A stretch of 64,000 nucleotides of DNA from assembly GCA_037501455.1 (NCBI GenBank), contig CM074865.1, forward strand, positions 4,103,001 through 4,167,000, read 5' to 3'. The DNA is from Lantana camara. Lineage: Eukaryota > Streptophyta > Magnoliopsida > Lamiales > Verbenaceae. Positions within the stretch are counted from its first letter, which is position 1; the number at the start of each line of letters is the position of its first letter. The position numbers and the translations under genes were made by a program. A model generated the notes under the pieces. The model made no database searches and was not told the DNA's origin. It saw only the letters and a program-made list of their open reading frames with translations. This document shows positions 19,513 through 29,887 of the stretch, one piece after another.

Positions 19513-22369
19513 ATGGCGTATGTGCAACGACTTCACAGATCTCAACAAAGCGTGCCCCAAAGACCACTACCCACTACCGAGGATTGATCAGTTGGTGGAT
19601 TCTACACCCGGGTGTGAACTCATGAGTATGATGGACGCCTTTCAGGGATATTATCAAATCTTCATGGCGCCCGAGGATCGCCCCAAAACTTCGTTCATTG
19701 TGCATTTGGGTGTTTATTGCTTCAAAGTCATGCCATTTGGGCTCAAAAATGCAGGAGCAACCTATCAACGCCTCGTCAACAGGATGTTCGAGCGCGAAAT
19801 TGGAAGATCTATGGAGGTATATGTAGACGACATAATAGTCAAAAGCGAGCGCCAGCGTTCCCACCTGGAAGATCTCAAGCAGGCTTTCGATATCCTTCGT
19901 CGCTACGGAATGAAGTTGAACCCTTCAAAGTGCACTTTTGGCGTTCGAGGTGGTAGATTTCTGGGATACATGGTCAGTCAACGTGGCATAGAGGCAAACC
20001 CAGAGAAGATTAAAGCGATCCTGGATATACCCTCCCCTCGCAATTTGAGAGAGGTCCAAGTGCTTGTGGGTAAAATCATCTCGTTAAACAGGTTCATCTC
20101 CCGCTCAACGGATAGGAATTTACCCTTTTTCAAAATCTTACGAAATGCTCGTAACTTTTCCTGGAACGAGGAATGTGAGAAAGCTTTGCAGGACATGAAA
20201 CAGTACCTTGCGAGCGCTCCCCTATTGACTAAACCAAATCCTGGAGAAGGATTGATTGTTTATCTTTCGGTCTCCGCAGAAGCTACGAGCGCTGTCCTAA
20301 TAGCGGTCCGCGAACGTAAGCACATGCCAGTCTACTACTTAAGCAAGACTTTGCAGGGAGCGGAGAAGAGGTACATGGAAATAGAGAAATTTGCCTTTGC
20401 GCTCGTTAATGCGGCTCGAAGGCTGAGGCCTTACTTTCAGGCTCATTCTATCACAGTGCTTACAGATCAACCCCTCAAACAAGTGCTATCTAAGCCGGAT
20501 GTTTCGGGGAGATTAATCAAATGGTCGATTGAACTCAGTCAATTTGATATCACCTTCGAGCCTCGTACCGCCATACAGGCTCAAGCAGTGGCTGATTTGT
20601 TGGTGGAGCGTTTTAATTTGGATACTGTGCCCTCGGTAGAGGATGGTTTATGGCTTTTGCACACGGATGACTTTTCGACCTCACAGGGGGGAAAAGCCGG
20701 GGTAACCCTCAGGGATCCCCTCGGGGCAGAAGTTGACTACGCAATCAAGCTGGCATTCCCAGTCACCAACAACGAAGCTGAGTATGAGGCCCTCATCCAA
20801 GGGCTCAGGATTGCACTCCAGAATGGTGCCACTAGGGTCATTGCCTATGTTGATTCGCAGCTGATCGCGAGTCAAATTGATGGTTCTTATGAGGCTCGAG
20901 AAGCCACCATGGTACAGTATCTGGCGAATGCTAAGGAGGTGATAGCCAAGTTCAGGGAATTCCACCTTTTGTAGGTTCCGAGGGCAGAAAACGGACGTGC
21001 TGACGCTCTCTCAAAGTTCGCGTATGCCATGGATGGTTTTAGCGAGCGTACTGTTACATTTCTTAGAACAGAGGAGCCGCTGATAAGTAGAGGCGAACCT
21101 TCGAAGGAGGTGAGTGTGATTGACCCCTCCGAGCCTTGTTGGCTCGATGAAATTATCAGGTTCCTCCGGGATGGAACCAGCCCGAGCGATAAAGTTGAGG
21201 CTCGGAAAATCAGACATAAAGCCCCTCGTTTTTCGTTGGACGCCGAGGGTAGATTATTTAAGCGATCCTTCCAGGGCCCACCGTTGAGATGCTTGAGACC
21301 CTCGCAAGCCAAGGAAGTTTTAGAACATGTGCACAACGGGAGTTGTGGGAACCACTCGGGCGGTCGAATCTTGGCAAAGAAAATCTTAAGGATCGGTTTT
21401 TACTGGCCCTCGGTGTTGCAGGATGCCATTAGCTACACTAAGAAATGCCCTAAGTGCCAATTCCACTCTAACACCCCTCAACTACCGGCGGCGCAAATGA
21501 TTCCTATTGATGTTTCATGGCCTTTTGATCAGTGGGGCATTGATATTGTGGGACCCCTCCCAATGGCGGTCAGACAAAAAAAATTCGTAATACTCGCCGT
21601 GGATTATTTCACTAAGTGGGCTGAAGCCGAAGCGGTCGCCAAGATAACGTTCAAGGTTGTGAGGGACTTCATCTGGAAAAACATCATCTGCAGATACGGC
21701 ATCCCGAGGGTGCTTATCTCGGACAACGGCTCCCAGTTTATTGCTGCCGATACGCGGGAGTGGTGCTATGAGCTAGGGATTGAACAACGATTTACCTCCG
21801 TGGGCCATCCTCAAGCCAATGGTCAAGCGGAGGTGACCAATCGAACCATACTCCAGCATCTGAAGACGATGCTCGAGAGTAAGAAGGGAGAATGGGCTGA
21901 AGAACTTCAAGGAGCCCTGTGGGCATACCGTACCACTCCACGAGCGGCAACAGGGGAAACCCCTTACTCCCTCGTTTACGGCTCCGAGGCTATGATACCT
22001 GCGGAAATTGCTCAAGAATCCGCACGCGTTGCCTATTTCGAGCCTACTGCCAACGAGGCCACTCGGGCGCTCGAGTTAGACTTGTTGGACGAGAAGAGGA
22101 ATGCTGCTTGGGCACGTATCCACAGATACAAAGCGACCGTAGCTCACCAATACAACAAACGCGTTAAAGAAAGGACTTTCCAGCTGGGGGACTTGGTCCT
22201 CAAAAAAGTTAAAGTCTCCAAACATGTGGGTAAGTTGGACCCCAATTGGGAAGGCCCCTTCAAAGTCATCTAGGTACGAGCGAACAATACCTACCTGTTG
22301 GAAACTTTGCAAGGCGAGCGACTCCCGAGGCCATGGAACGCGTGCAACCTTAGACGGTTCTACGTATAA
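19460..22369 (+). pseudogene. Reverse transcriptase, two RNase H domains and integrase, Tat element
   Basis: Reverse transcriptase shows KWRMCNDFTDLNKACPKD, GYYQIFMAPEDRPKTSF and the catalytic YVDD (about 19820-19830). The first RNase H has lost its usual first Asp (YLSVSAEA), as is common in Tat elements. A second RNase H follows (HTDDFSTSQGG, NNEAEYEAL, YVDSQL, about 20655-20880), which is the lineage marker and presumably the active one. The integrase has its H2C2 finger (CPKCQ) and D, D, E residues in GIDIVGP, SDNGSQF and GQAEVTN. Two stops interrupt one frame: TAG at 20972-20974 between RNase H and integrase, and TAG at 22271-22273 near the C-terminus. The frame finally closes at 22367-22369. 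Confidence 0.9.
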
Positions 22370-23630
22370 ATGTCCATCTTTGTATTCGCCCACTCGCGGC
22401 ACTTTGTACTTTCTTTTAACAGAAGGCACGTTGTAATCATTCCACGCATTCCAAGCATAATGGTGAGTATTTTATATGTTGTTATGTCATTCAAACTGCC
22501 CTTTCATTTGATTAATGGTCTGGTTAATAAAAAAGCTTACTCCGTGTCGAGCGCGCTCCACGTCGAACGGCTTAATTAATACCCTGATTGATTTCAAATC
22601 GACGCTACATATGCGGTAAAAATGCCATACACTGAGTACTCTAACGCTCATAAGCGTGTAAACCCTAAGAATGAGCTCGTCGAATGGCGGGATGCTAAAC
22701 GCTTAATTTACGCCAACTGGGTGCTCGTCACGCCAGTTCGCGCTCGTAAACCCCCAGTGACCCTCATCTTCTTCGGTAAGAGCACGCTCATAAATAGTGG
22801 ATCCCAGATCTTTCCTTCCATGGGGGCCTCAGGATGCCGCTAACACTACGGCTACACTCGCTTTAATCCCTACTTAGCAAATCCTACAGGTGATTTCTAA
22901 GTACGATCAATTTTCTGGAACGAACAAGATAAAGATGCACGCCAAATGTCTAAGGCCAATACTTAGCTAAATCCTTAGGGATTTCCTAAGTTCAAATTCG
23001 AGCCTCATTGAGAATACGACCAGGGAACATTCATAAGGATCGCCCTCATGCCCGTATTTGCATCTCCTAGGATTCCAGACATAGGCCAATTCTTGGCTAA
23101 AGATTTTCTAAGTCTAAATTCGAAACTTCATTTCGAAAGTGGCCAGGGGACCCTCATTGGGGACACCCTCACGCCTATATTTCCTTAAAGGTTTTCTAAG
23201 TACAAATCCAAGGTCATATTTCTAATGTGGCCAGGGAACCCTCATAAGGGTCACCCTCGCGCCTATATCTACGTCCTTCCAATTGCCAAACGCCTTGGAT
23301 TTCTAAGCTTAATATGCTTGGTGATGAGCGTCAGGGGAACGTCGAAGAAAACCCATATGCGTACACGCTCATCGTAAACGTTCAAACAAAAGATATCAAT
23401 ATGGAAACGGCGAGCGTAACAAAGCAGCATCATTCACCATTTAAAAGTAAGGAAGAAAGCATTCATACATTCAAGCAGTAGAAAAGGAGTTCAAATTTAT
23501 GGAAAAGCAACATAGAGGAACCCAAAGTGTTCAAGAAATAACTGGAGGATTAAGTACAGACGCAAAGTTGTTCATAAATGGGGCAAGGAATTTAAACCGG
23601 CAGGGAAAGGGATCAGCATCCAAGGGAGCT
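22370..23630 (+). other. Noncoding spacer between pol and the antisense gene
   Basis: About 1.26 kb without a supported gene on either strand. It would be the 3' untranslated region for both the sense element RNA and the antisense gene. It holds the short tandem repeats listed separately and several GAGCGT/ACGCTC words spread through the element. Confidence 0.7.
22953..23275 (+). repeat. Three degenerate direct repeats in the Tat spacer
   Basis: Each unit has a TTTCTAAG/TTCCTAAGT start, an AAATTCGA-type middle, then GGCCAGGGAACCCTCAT and CACCCTCACGCCTATAT. Units begin at about 22953, 23081 and 23185, with spacing varying between roughly 100 and 130 bases. Variable tandem repeats in this position are a known feature of Tat elements and can seed satellite DNA. 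Confidence 0.7.
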
Positions 23631-26502
23631 TCACTGGGCTGGAGCATCGGGCTCGGGAGGAGCAGTCGTAATGGGGATAGGGGCCAGCACATTGGCGTTA
23701 GAAGTTTGAGCCTCACCTGGTTCTTCGACATCTGCTGTATCCATGACAGTGCCCTCGTCCTCAATTTGGATGGAACCGGGACCTATAGTGTTAGCAGCAA
23801 TGAACTCCTGTTGGAGCGTTTCCACCAATTCCTGATATTCCGGCTCCGCCAAGCTCTCATTGGGATCCTCATCTTGGAGCATGGGCTCGCAGTTTTCATC
23901 CAGGTCCATACGCAGGCGAGTGTCAGTTCGAGCGCTTTTAGGGGCCAAGCCAAGCTGCACCATTTGCCCGATGGCTTTACGGAAGAAACGCCGGGCATTG
24001 TCGAAGCAATGGATGTTGGCCGCGAACACGAAGGCTTTGGAGCGTACGAACTTCTTCACTGCCTCCCAGGATACCCTTGCCTCTAAGCCCTGTACTTTGC
24101 CCTGCAGATCAGCGAGGGCCTTCTTCGTCTCCTCGTTTTGACGAGTGCTCTCCGCCAGCTGCTCGCCCAGCTCTCTGTTCTGCACCCTCAGCTGGTCCCG
24201 CTCATCCTTCAATTTCCTATGACGCTCGTTGAGAACCAGATAAGCTTCATCGGACTTCTTCAAATTCTCCGTCAGATTGTCTTTATCCTGGTTGGCGGCG
24301 GTCAGCTGGGCGTGGAGGTTGTTATAATCCTCTTGCATCTGGGCAGGGTCAGAAGTTCGCAGCAGTTTCTTATACTTGGCCTTATGCTCGGAGTAGGCCT
24401 GCGCTCGCCCCTGCAGGTTCTTTAACCTAGGGATTACCTCCTGGGGAGTCAGGAGCAAAGATTAGCATCAAAGAGGGGAACAATGGAAGTGGGAAATCTC
24501 AAGAAGGTGCTAAGGACTTACAGTTAAAAAGGCGTGGCATGCATCATCGGCTACACGAGCGGCGTCATGCTCGTTTAGTCTATCGTGATCGCCGAAAAAC
24601 TGGAGTTTTCCGACGATGTCAAACACGAGGTTCGCGGAATAAGCACTCTTTTTCAGAAGTACTGGGCCCTCGGTCCGCCGGCGCTTATATCGAGCATCGC
24701 CTCTGCACCCGATCTTCCAAAAATCCTCATCTTCTGATGAGGAAGTGTCGCTGCCTTCACCTCTGTGGCCCACCACCACTTCTTTTCCCTTGCCAGAGAT
24801 GGGAATGGAATCTGGCAACCTTTTTCTCTTCCCCTGGCGGTCGGCCCTGATGGTCTCGTAGATGCGGACCAATTCACCCGAGCGATTACAGGAGCCGCTC
24901 GAACTCAAGGAAATTGGGCCTTCGGGAGCCGCCGGTGGAGGAGTAGGCCCGCGGGCACCAACCAGCGTCAGGTCCTCAATGGGGCCCCTATGTTCCTCGT
25001 TCTCTGCTCCCCCACGAGCGCCCTGATTGCCGCGGCCGGCTCCTCGCCTGATTCCCCTCCCCCTCGGAGCGTTGGGAGGACGGTTTGGCTGTTGTTGATG
25101 GGTCTGAGGGTTGGCAGCGTTTCCTTGAGCGCCCAACATACGTGAAAGAGCCTCAGCATTCATGCGTTGAGATAATATTTGGATACCTGCAAGTAAGAAG
25201 AAACGAGAGTCAAAGGTCGATTGTTTTGATCACACGTACAAAAATACGGTAATTACACCAAGTTAGGAGACTATTCTAAAAGTTAGTGCAGTTAGTTCCT
25301 AGAATCTAACCGTCGAGGGCCATGATGTCAGCTGGAGGGTTGAGTATCATGTCTGGAGGGCAAGATAATCCATAGCGGAACAATACTCTCTCGTTCTTCA
25401 CCAACGTCTCCGCCTTAATCCACTTCTTCTCACTCCTCATCTCAAAGGCTAATCCCATCGCCCAATCCTCAAAGTCCTTATTCCTCGTCCTTTCCCTAAC
25501 CAGAGGACCCTCGCCATGAATCATCCATTGTCGGTGAACCCCAAAAATCCCCCCAGGGGCCCCCACGAAGAAATACCTCTCCTTCCAATGCTCGCCGTAA
25601 TAGGTGGATGGGGAGTCTATCATCTTAAAGCCCGATTTGGCCTGGGCGTAGTAAAATCCGTCCGTGGGCGACGAGCGTGGCGAGCGGGCTACATGTATCA
25701 AACTGTCAAAGTTGACTATCGAGGATGATTTGCCCAAGGCTCTCATCGTTATTATGAAGGTGTTGATTAAGGCTATGCCGTTGGGTAGAATTTGTGAAGG
25801 GCAAAGCCCTAGATAGTGGTAAATGACAGCAGCGCAGTGAGTAATAGGAAACCTCAGGGCCCCGGCCAGAACCACGTCCCAGTAGACCGTCATCATCCCC
25901 GGCGGCGGTTGATTGGCCCTCTCCCCCTCCTCAGGAAGCCGCATGGGAAATACGGCTTCATCCCAATAAGCTTTCGCCCTCAACTCCTCCAAATCACCGA
26001 GCGTCAAAATACTCTCAATCTCATCCGGAGATCTGTCCGTTTGGTGACGGTTATCTTGCCTCACTCGAGTGGCAGGCTCCTTTCCTCTCCTGAAGCGCCT
26101 TCTGGAAGTTTCCGCCTCAAAGTGATGCCCGGAAGGCCCTGCTTCGCCCTCGGGAGCCATCAAGGCCACTGTGATCCTGTGATCCTGGGGTCTCACGGCA
26201 CTATTTAGCACCGGGAACACTCTCTCTCCTTGCCTTTGCATTTCCATCACGTTATGCATCTCTTCAAAGAGGTCATTCACCCCTCCAGGAGCACGCTCGT
26301 TCATCCCTTGAACGGCAGCATCCACCTCTTCATCTCCGGCATCGGCCGGGGCCTGGGCAACCGGAATCGCCATGGGGATCCCCTCACCAGGGAACGCCCT
26401 AGCCATCGGAACAGCTGTTGGTACATTGCCGTGAGGGGACGAACTCCCCACCGACATCTCATCTATTTCCCGTGCGTACGCTTCAGCGTTGTGGTCTGCC
26501 AT
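23631..26502 (-). CDS. Spliced antisense gene of the Tat element, ~888 residues, three exons
   Basis: Three minus-strand exons join in frame: 26502-25311, 25186-24522 and 24440-23631. Intron 1 (124 bases) has GT at the start and the acceptor TTCTTACTTGCAG; intron 2 (81 bases) has donor GTAAGT and acceptor CTGACTCCCCAG. Splicing removes the stops at both exon ends and gives 2667 coding bases without an interruption. Residues 1-200 are acidic and low in complexity. Residues about 200-330 (RFPITHCAAVIYHYLGL, HWKERYFFV) resemble the uncharacterised gypsy-type transposon domain (PF04195-like, by memory). Exon 2 is Gly/Arg-rich (RGRGIRRGAGRGNQGARGG) and may bind RNA. Residues about 634-755 form a long coiled coil (LNERHRKLKDERDQLRVQ). 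An acidic tail follows. Function unknown; a self-associating nucleic-acid-binding protein is an inference. Unlike the sense ORFs it has no lesion. Confidence 0.82.
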
Positions 26503-26790
26503 ATCTGGATTTTGGATACTGAAGATAAAACTTTTTGCAAGAACTTCGGTGGTGATGGAAGATTATAGGGCGGTTTCAATGGCAGAAAAGGTTTCACACT
26601 TAGGAAATCTCTCGCTTACAACCTAAATCTAAAGTTAGTAGAAGAAATAAAAGCTTGCGGGATCTTTGCCTAGAAGATTGAAGAAGAAGTTCGCCGGGAT
26701 TTGCAGAAAATGCAGGAAACTCTTGCCTTTCTTGAATCGCTATAGAGGAAGTTGAATGCGTGAAAAAGACTCCCAAATCCTGAAAATCCG

Positions 26791-26798
26791 TATTTATA
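26791..26798 (-). promoter_or_regulatory. TATA box of the antisense gene
   Basis: On the minus strand CCTCTATAAATAC lies about 290 bases upstream of the start codon at 26502. The 26503-26790 stretch would be the 5' leader. This is inside the element, so the antisense gene does not need the LTR promoter. Confidence 0.55.
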
Positions 26799-27086
26799 GA
26801 GGAAGATTTACCTCAACTAAGGCTGGGTATTTCAAATGGCAATCATTTCCCGCCTAGGAAACCCCCCACTTTTGGTAACCGCCTCATGACTACCGGAGTC
26901 CACGCGCCCACGTTCCCACTCAGCATTAAATGCGGACATGACACCATTTAATGCGTTGTCAGACTATACCCGTTACGGAAGTCAAGCGGTCACATCCCTT
27001 GCTGAGGCTTGACCCTCGGATAATTCAAAATCCAAGGCCCTTCATTGCTAAATTCTACAGTACGCTCGAGCGATACTACAGAATTT

Positions 27087-27097
27087 GGGGGGCAAAA
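27087..27097 (+). promoter_or_regulatory. Polypurine tract of the Tat element
   Basis: GGGGGGCAAAA directly precedes the 3' LTR start TGATGAGAC. The single C is a minor departure from a pure tract. Confidence 0.7.
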
Positions 27098-27933
27098 TGA
27101 TGAGACTCAGAAACGCGCTCGTATCATAGCCGTCCACGTGTCACCCTTAATTCGCTTGAAGACTATACGCTCGGATTGAGGGGCTCGTGGGCTAACCCAG
27201 CCCATCCACTTGCCAATTAGTTTGGGCCATTGGGCCTCGGACAACTGTTCAGGTAAAGGGTGCCGACAAGCTTGGCGCTCACATTTCAGCCCTCGGGGAC
27301 ATCCTTCTCAAGGAAACACCCACACGAGGGCCCATTCGGCGCTCAAGGGTCATCTATCGTGGGGAGGCCATCCGTACACTCTTCGAGTGTCACCAACGCT
27401 CGTGCATGACCCTGCCCAGCTGCGTTGGATCCGAACCTCGACAGGGGGGATCTTAGGCCATTCTCACGCGTTACCCTCGCCAACAACTTTTGACACAAAG
27501 GCAGTGCGCACCTTGCATCTGACACGCCGTCTCCTTTTCAGAAACGTCCTTCTCACACCCTCACGGGCCGCCACGTGTTAGGGCAACACAGGTTTGGGAC
27601 CACACGGTCAATTTACCCTTCTACCCTCACCCCTAACATATAAATAGGGGAGAACTCATGCATTCTCCCCCAAGTCATCCTCTGCATACACAGTGCATAC
27701 GTATTTCTGGGCATCTTTCCTCAATTTCTCCGGATCTTCCCAAGCTCCCGATCACATCACCACCGTTGCATTAGCCTCACGCTTTGCACTCTTGGTGTTA
27801 TCCTAGCTGGAAGAACCCATGCTTAAAAGGAAACCCAGATCCTGAGGCCTTCATGCCTGTGATGGTCTTCCCTTTCACAAACAAATCTTAAAGTGATTGT
27901 TGTATTTAGGAAACTCACATTCCTACACTATCA
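27098..27933 (+). repeat. 3' LTR of the Tat element
   Basis: 836 bp, the same length as the 5' LTR, with about 15 single-base differences by eye and no indel seen. It is followed by the target duplication GATAT. Confidence 0.95.
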
Positions 27934-27938
27934 GATAT

Positions 27939-28439
27939 ATTAATAAAGGTAATATATTTTTCTTGAGTAAAGGATCCAAATTTTATTATTGTTTAAAATG
28001 ATAAATATATAAAATTTTAATTTTACTTAATACTATTTATTAGTAAATAATTTATTTAATTAAATATTATATATAAATTTTTTATTTAGATTTTTAATAT
28101 ATTTCAATAATAATACTTTTTTATTTACACGTGTAATTGTCTAGATTGATATTGAAACATATATACATTAATTATTCTACGTCCTGATGATTTAAAATAA
28201 AAATCCTCTGAGGTTTTAAATGTATATATACATCTCCTACTAAGGTATCAAAAGCAAACGGAAAAACATGTGAAAGATTACCAATTATATGGCAAGAGTG
28301 AGTTTCTCAAAGGAATAATCCGGGTAATTAAGGAACGCAGAATCGAATTTGATTTTAATTATTTTATGACCGTTAACAAATTTGGGTTGTTAATTAAGGA
28401 AAGTGGGTTGTTAATTATTTTTGCTTTTGGGCCACTAAA
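27939..28439. other. AT-rich interval without a gene
   Basis: About 500 bases of AT-rich sequence between the Tat element and the decayed LTR. I see no coding frame, RNA gene or repeat boundary. Confidence 0.7.
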
Positions 28440-29885
28440 TTGACATTCAAACCTTAGCACTTGCATTATTCTCGATATTTTGTGGTTTTGTGGCTACGTT
28501 GTAGTGCTTATTTTTTATATAAATTAGTGTCGGGATGTATTTTCGTATTTTCAGTGCAATAGGGTCATTTTCTAATTTAATGGAGTATTTGGGGCTGAAA
28601 TTGAAGATTGTTGATTGATCCTGTGACCACGAGTATTTATGGGCCGTGAGTGATGCTGTTAGGAACCCATGATGAAGAGGTTGATTTTATTGTGAAGGTA
28701 GAAGGCCTTAATTGCTTGGGCTGAGAATTGGAAGCTGAATTAAATTGGAGAAGCCCACCTTGAGGGGAATTTAGGTAGCAAGTTTTGGCATTTGCATGAA
28801 GAGTCCGTGGATGATTAGGATTCAAGATAGAGCTTTGGATTTACTTTGTTAAGACCCATCGAATTATTGAATGAGGTCCAATTAAGCACGACTTGGGAGG
28901 AAGAAATTGAATTCCATTGAAGCACGACTTGGACAGCAGCTTGGAGGATAAAGGACGCCACTTTGGGAGCAGCAACGCGGGGTCGTTTGGGAGCAGTGGC
29001 AACGAATTCTTCTTCCTTTATTTTCTACTCTTTGATGCTTTTGAATTATTTTATGTTTTTGGACATGATTTTCACGAGTAGTTAATTTCGTAGTACTTAA
29101 CTATGAATTTATGATTTAGTTTTGATATCGTGAGACCTAATTTGTTTTTATAATTCGATTTAATTTCAAGTATTTGTTAACTCTACATGTGTCGTGTTGT
29201 TGTGATTTATTTACTTAGTTGATTAGGCCCCAATTTTCTAAGTAAGTTTATTGCATATCGTCATTCTTGATTGCATGAAGTATACGTAGTGCTTGATAGA
29301 GAACTAGTGGTGCATTAACGATAGAAAATCGTAAAGTCGAATCTGATTCGTTAAGGGAGTTAATAATCGGATTTAAATCTAACACGAATGTCATTAGGTT
29401 AATTCGGATTAGTGTTTTCTTGATTCTTAGGGCTGTCGATTCATTAAATCCTGCCGAGTGTCTCTAGGGGTTGTGAATTGATTAGGAAATAATTGTCGAG
29501 TGTCTCTAGATTATTCTATTATTTAAGAGAAAACGAGACGGAGTCGAGTGTCTCTATCTGCTATAGCTAATCTACTTGAATAACTCGAATTTATTCTTGC
29601 GTCCACGATAGATGTCTTAACTGAATTGCGATTCCTAGCTAGGTATTGTTTTCCCATTGATTTATCAAAACCAACTCTCAAGTGATCTATTGTTTTCTTC
29701 TACTTTATTTTAATTGTTTAGTTAGTTTAATTAAAATCTTAAAACCCTCGACTCTACTTGATTAATTCTCGTGAATTTTCCTGTGATTAAGTTGAATTAT
29801 TTTCACCCAATCTCTGTGGATTCGATCCTATTTACACTATAATCTGTTTAGTCGTAGACCGAAATTATATTTTATTTTAACGGAG
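28440..29885 (+). repeat. Decayed LTR related to the Athila-type LTR
   Basis: The sequence follows the same order of features as the LTR at 5162-6650. Both have a TCT.TAGATTATTCTA block followed by GAGAAAACGAG/AAGAAACGAG, a CTATAGCTA block, and an end region with CTCTGTGGATTCGATCC near 29810. No internal element ORFs adjoin it, so it is probably a solo LTR or truncated copy. Its ends are approximate and no target duplication was found. No gene is seen in it. Confidence 0.5.
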
Positions 29886-29887
29886 TC

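Larger units (their letters stand above)
15225..27933 (+). mobile_element. Complete Tat-lineage Ty3/Gypsy retrotransposon (12.7 kb)
   Basis: Two LTRs of 836 bp each (15225-16060, 27098-27933) with TGAT/ATCA ends, flanked by the 5-base duplication GATAT (15220-15224, 27934-27938). A primer binding site follows the first LTR and a polypurine tract precedes the second. Domain order is gag, protease, reverse transcriptase, RNase H, a second RNase H, integrase; the second RNase H marks the Tat lineage. A minus-strand gene lies between integrase and the 3' LTR, where extra antisense ORFs are known in Tat relatives such as Grande. I count by eye about 15 substitutions between the LTRs (near 2 percent), so the insertion is fairly recent. 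The sense ORFs are broken, so it is not autonomous. Confidence 0.93.
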
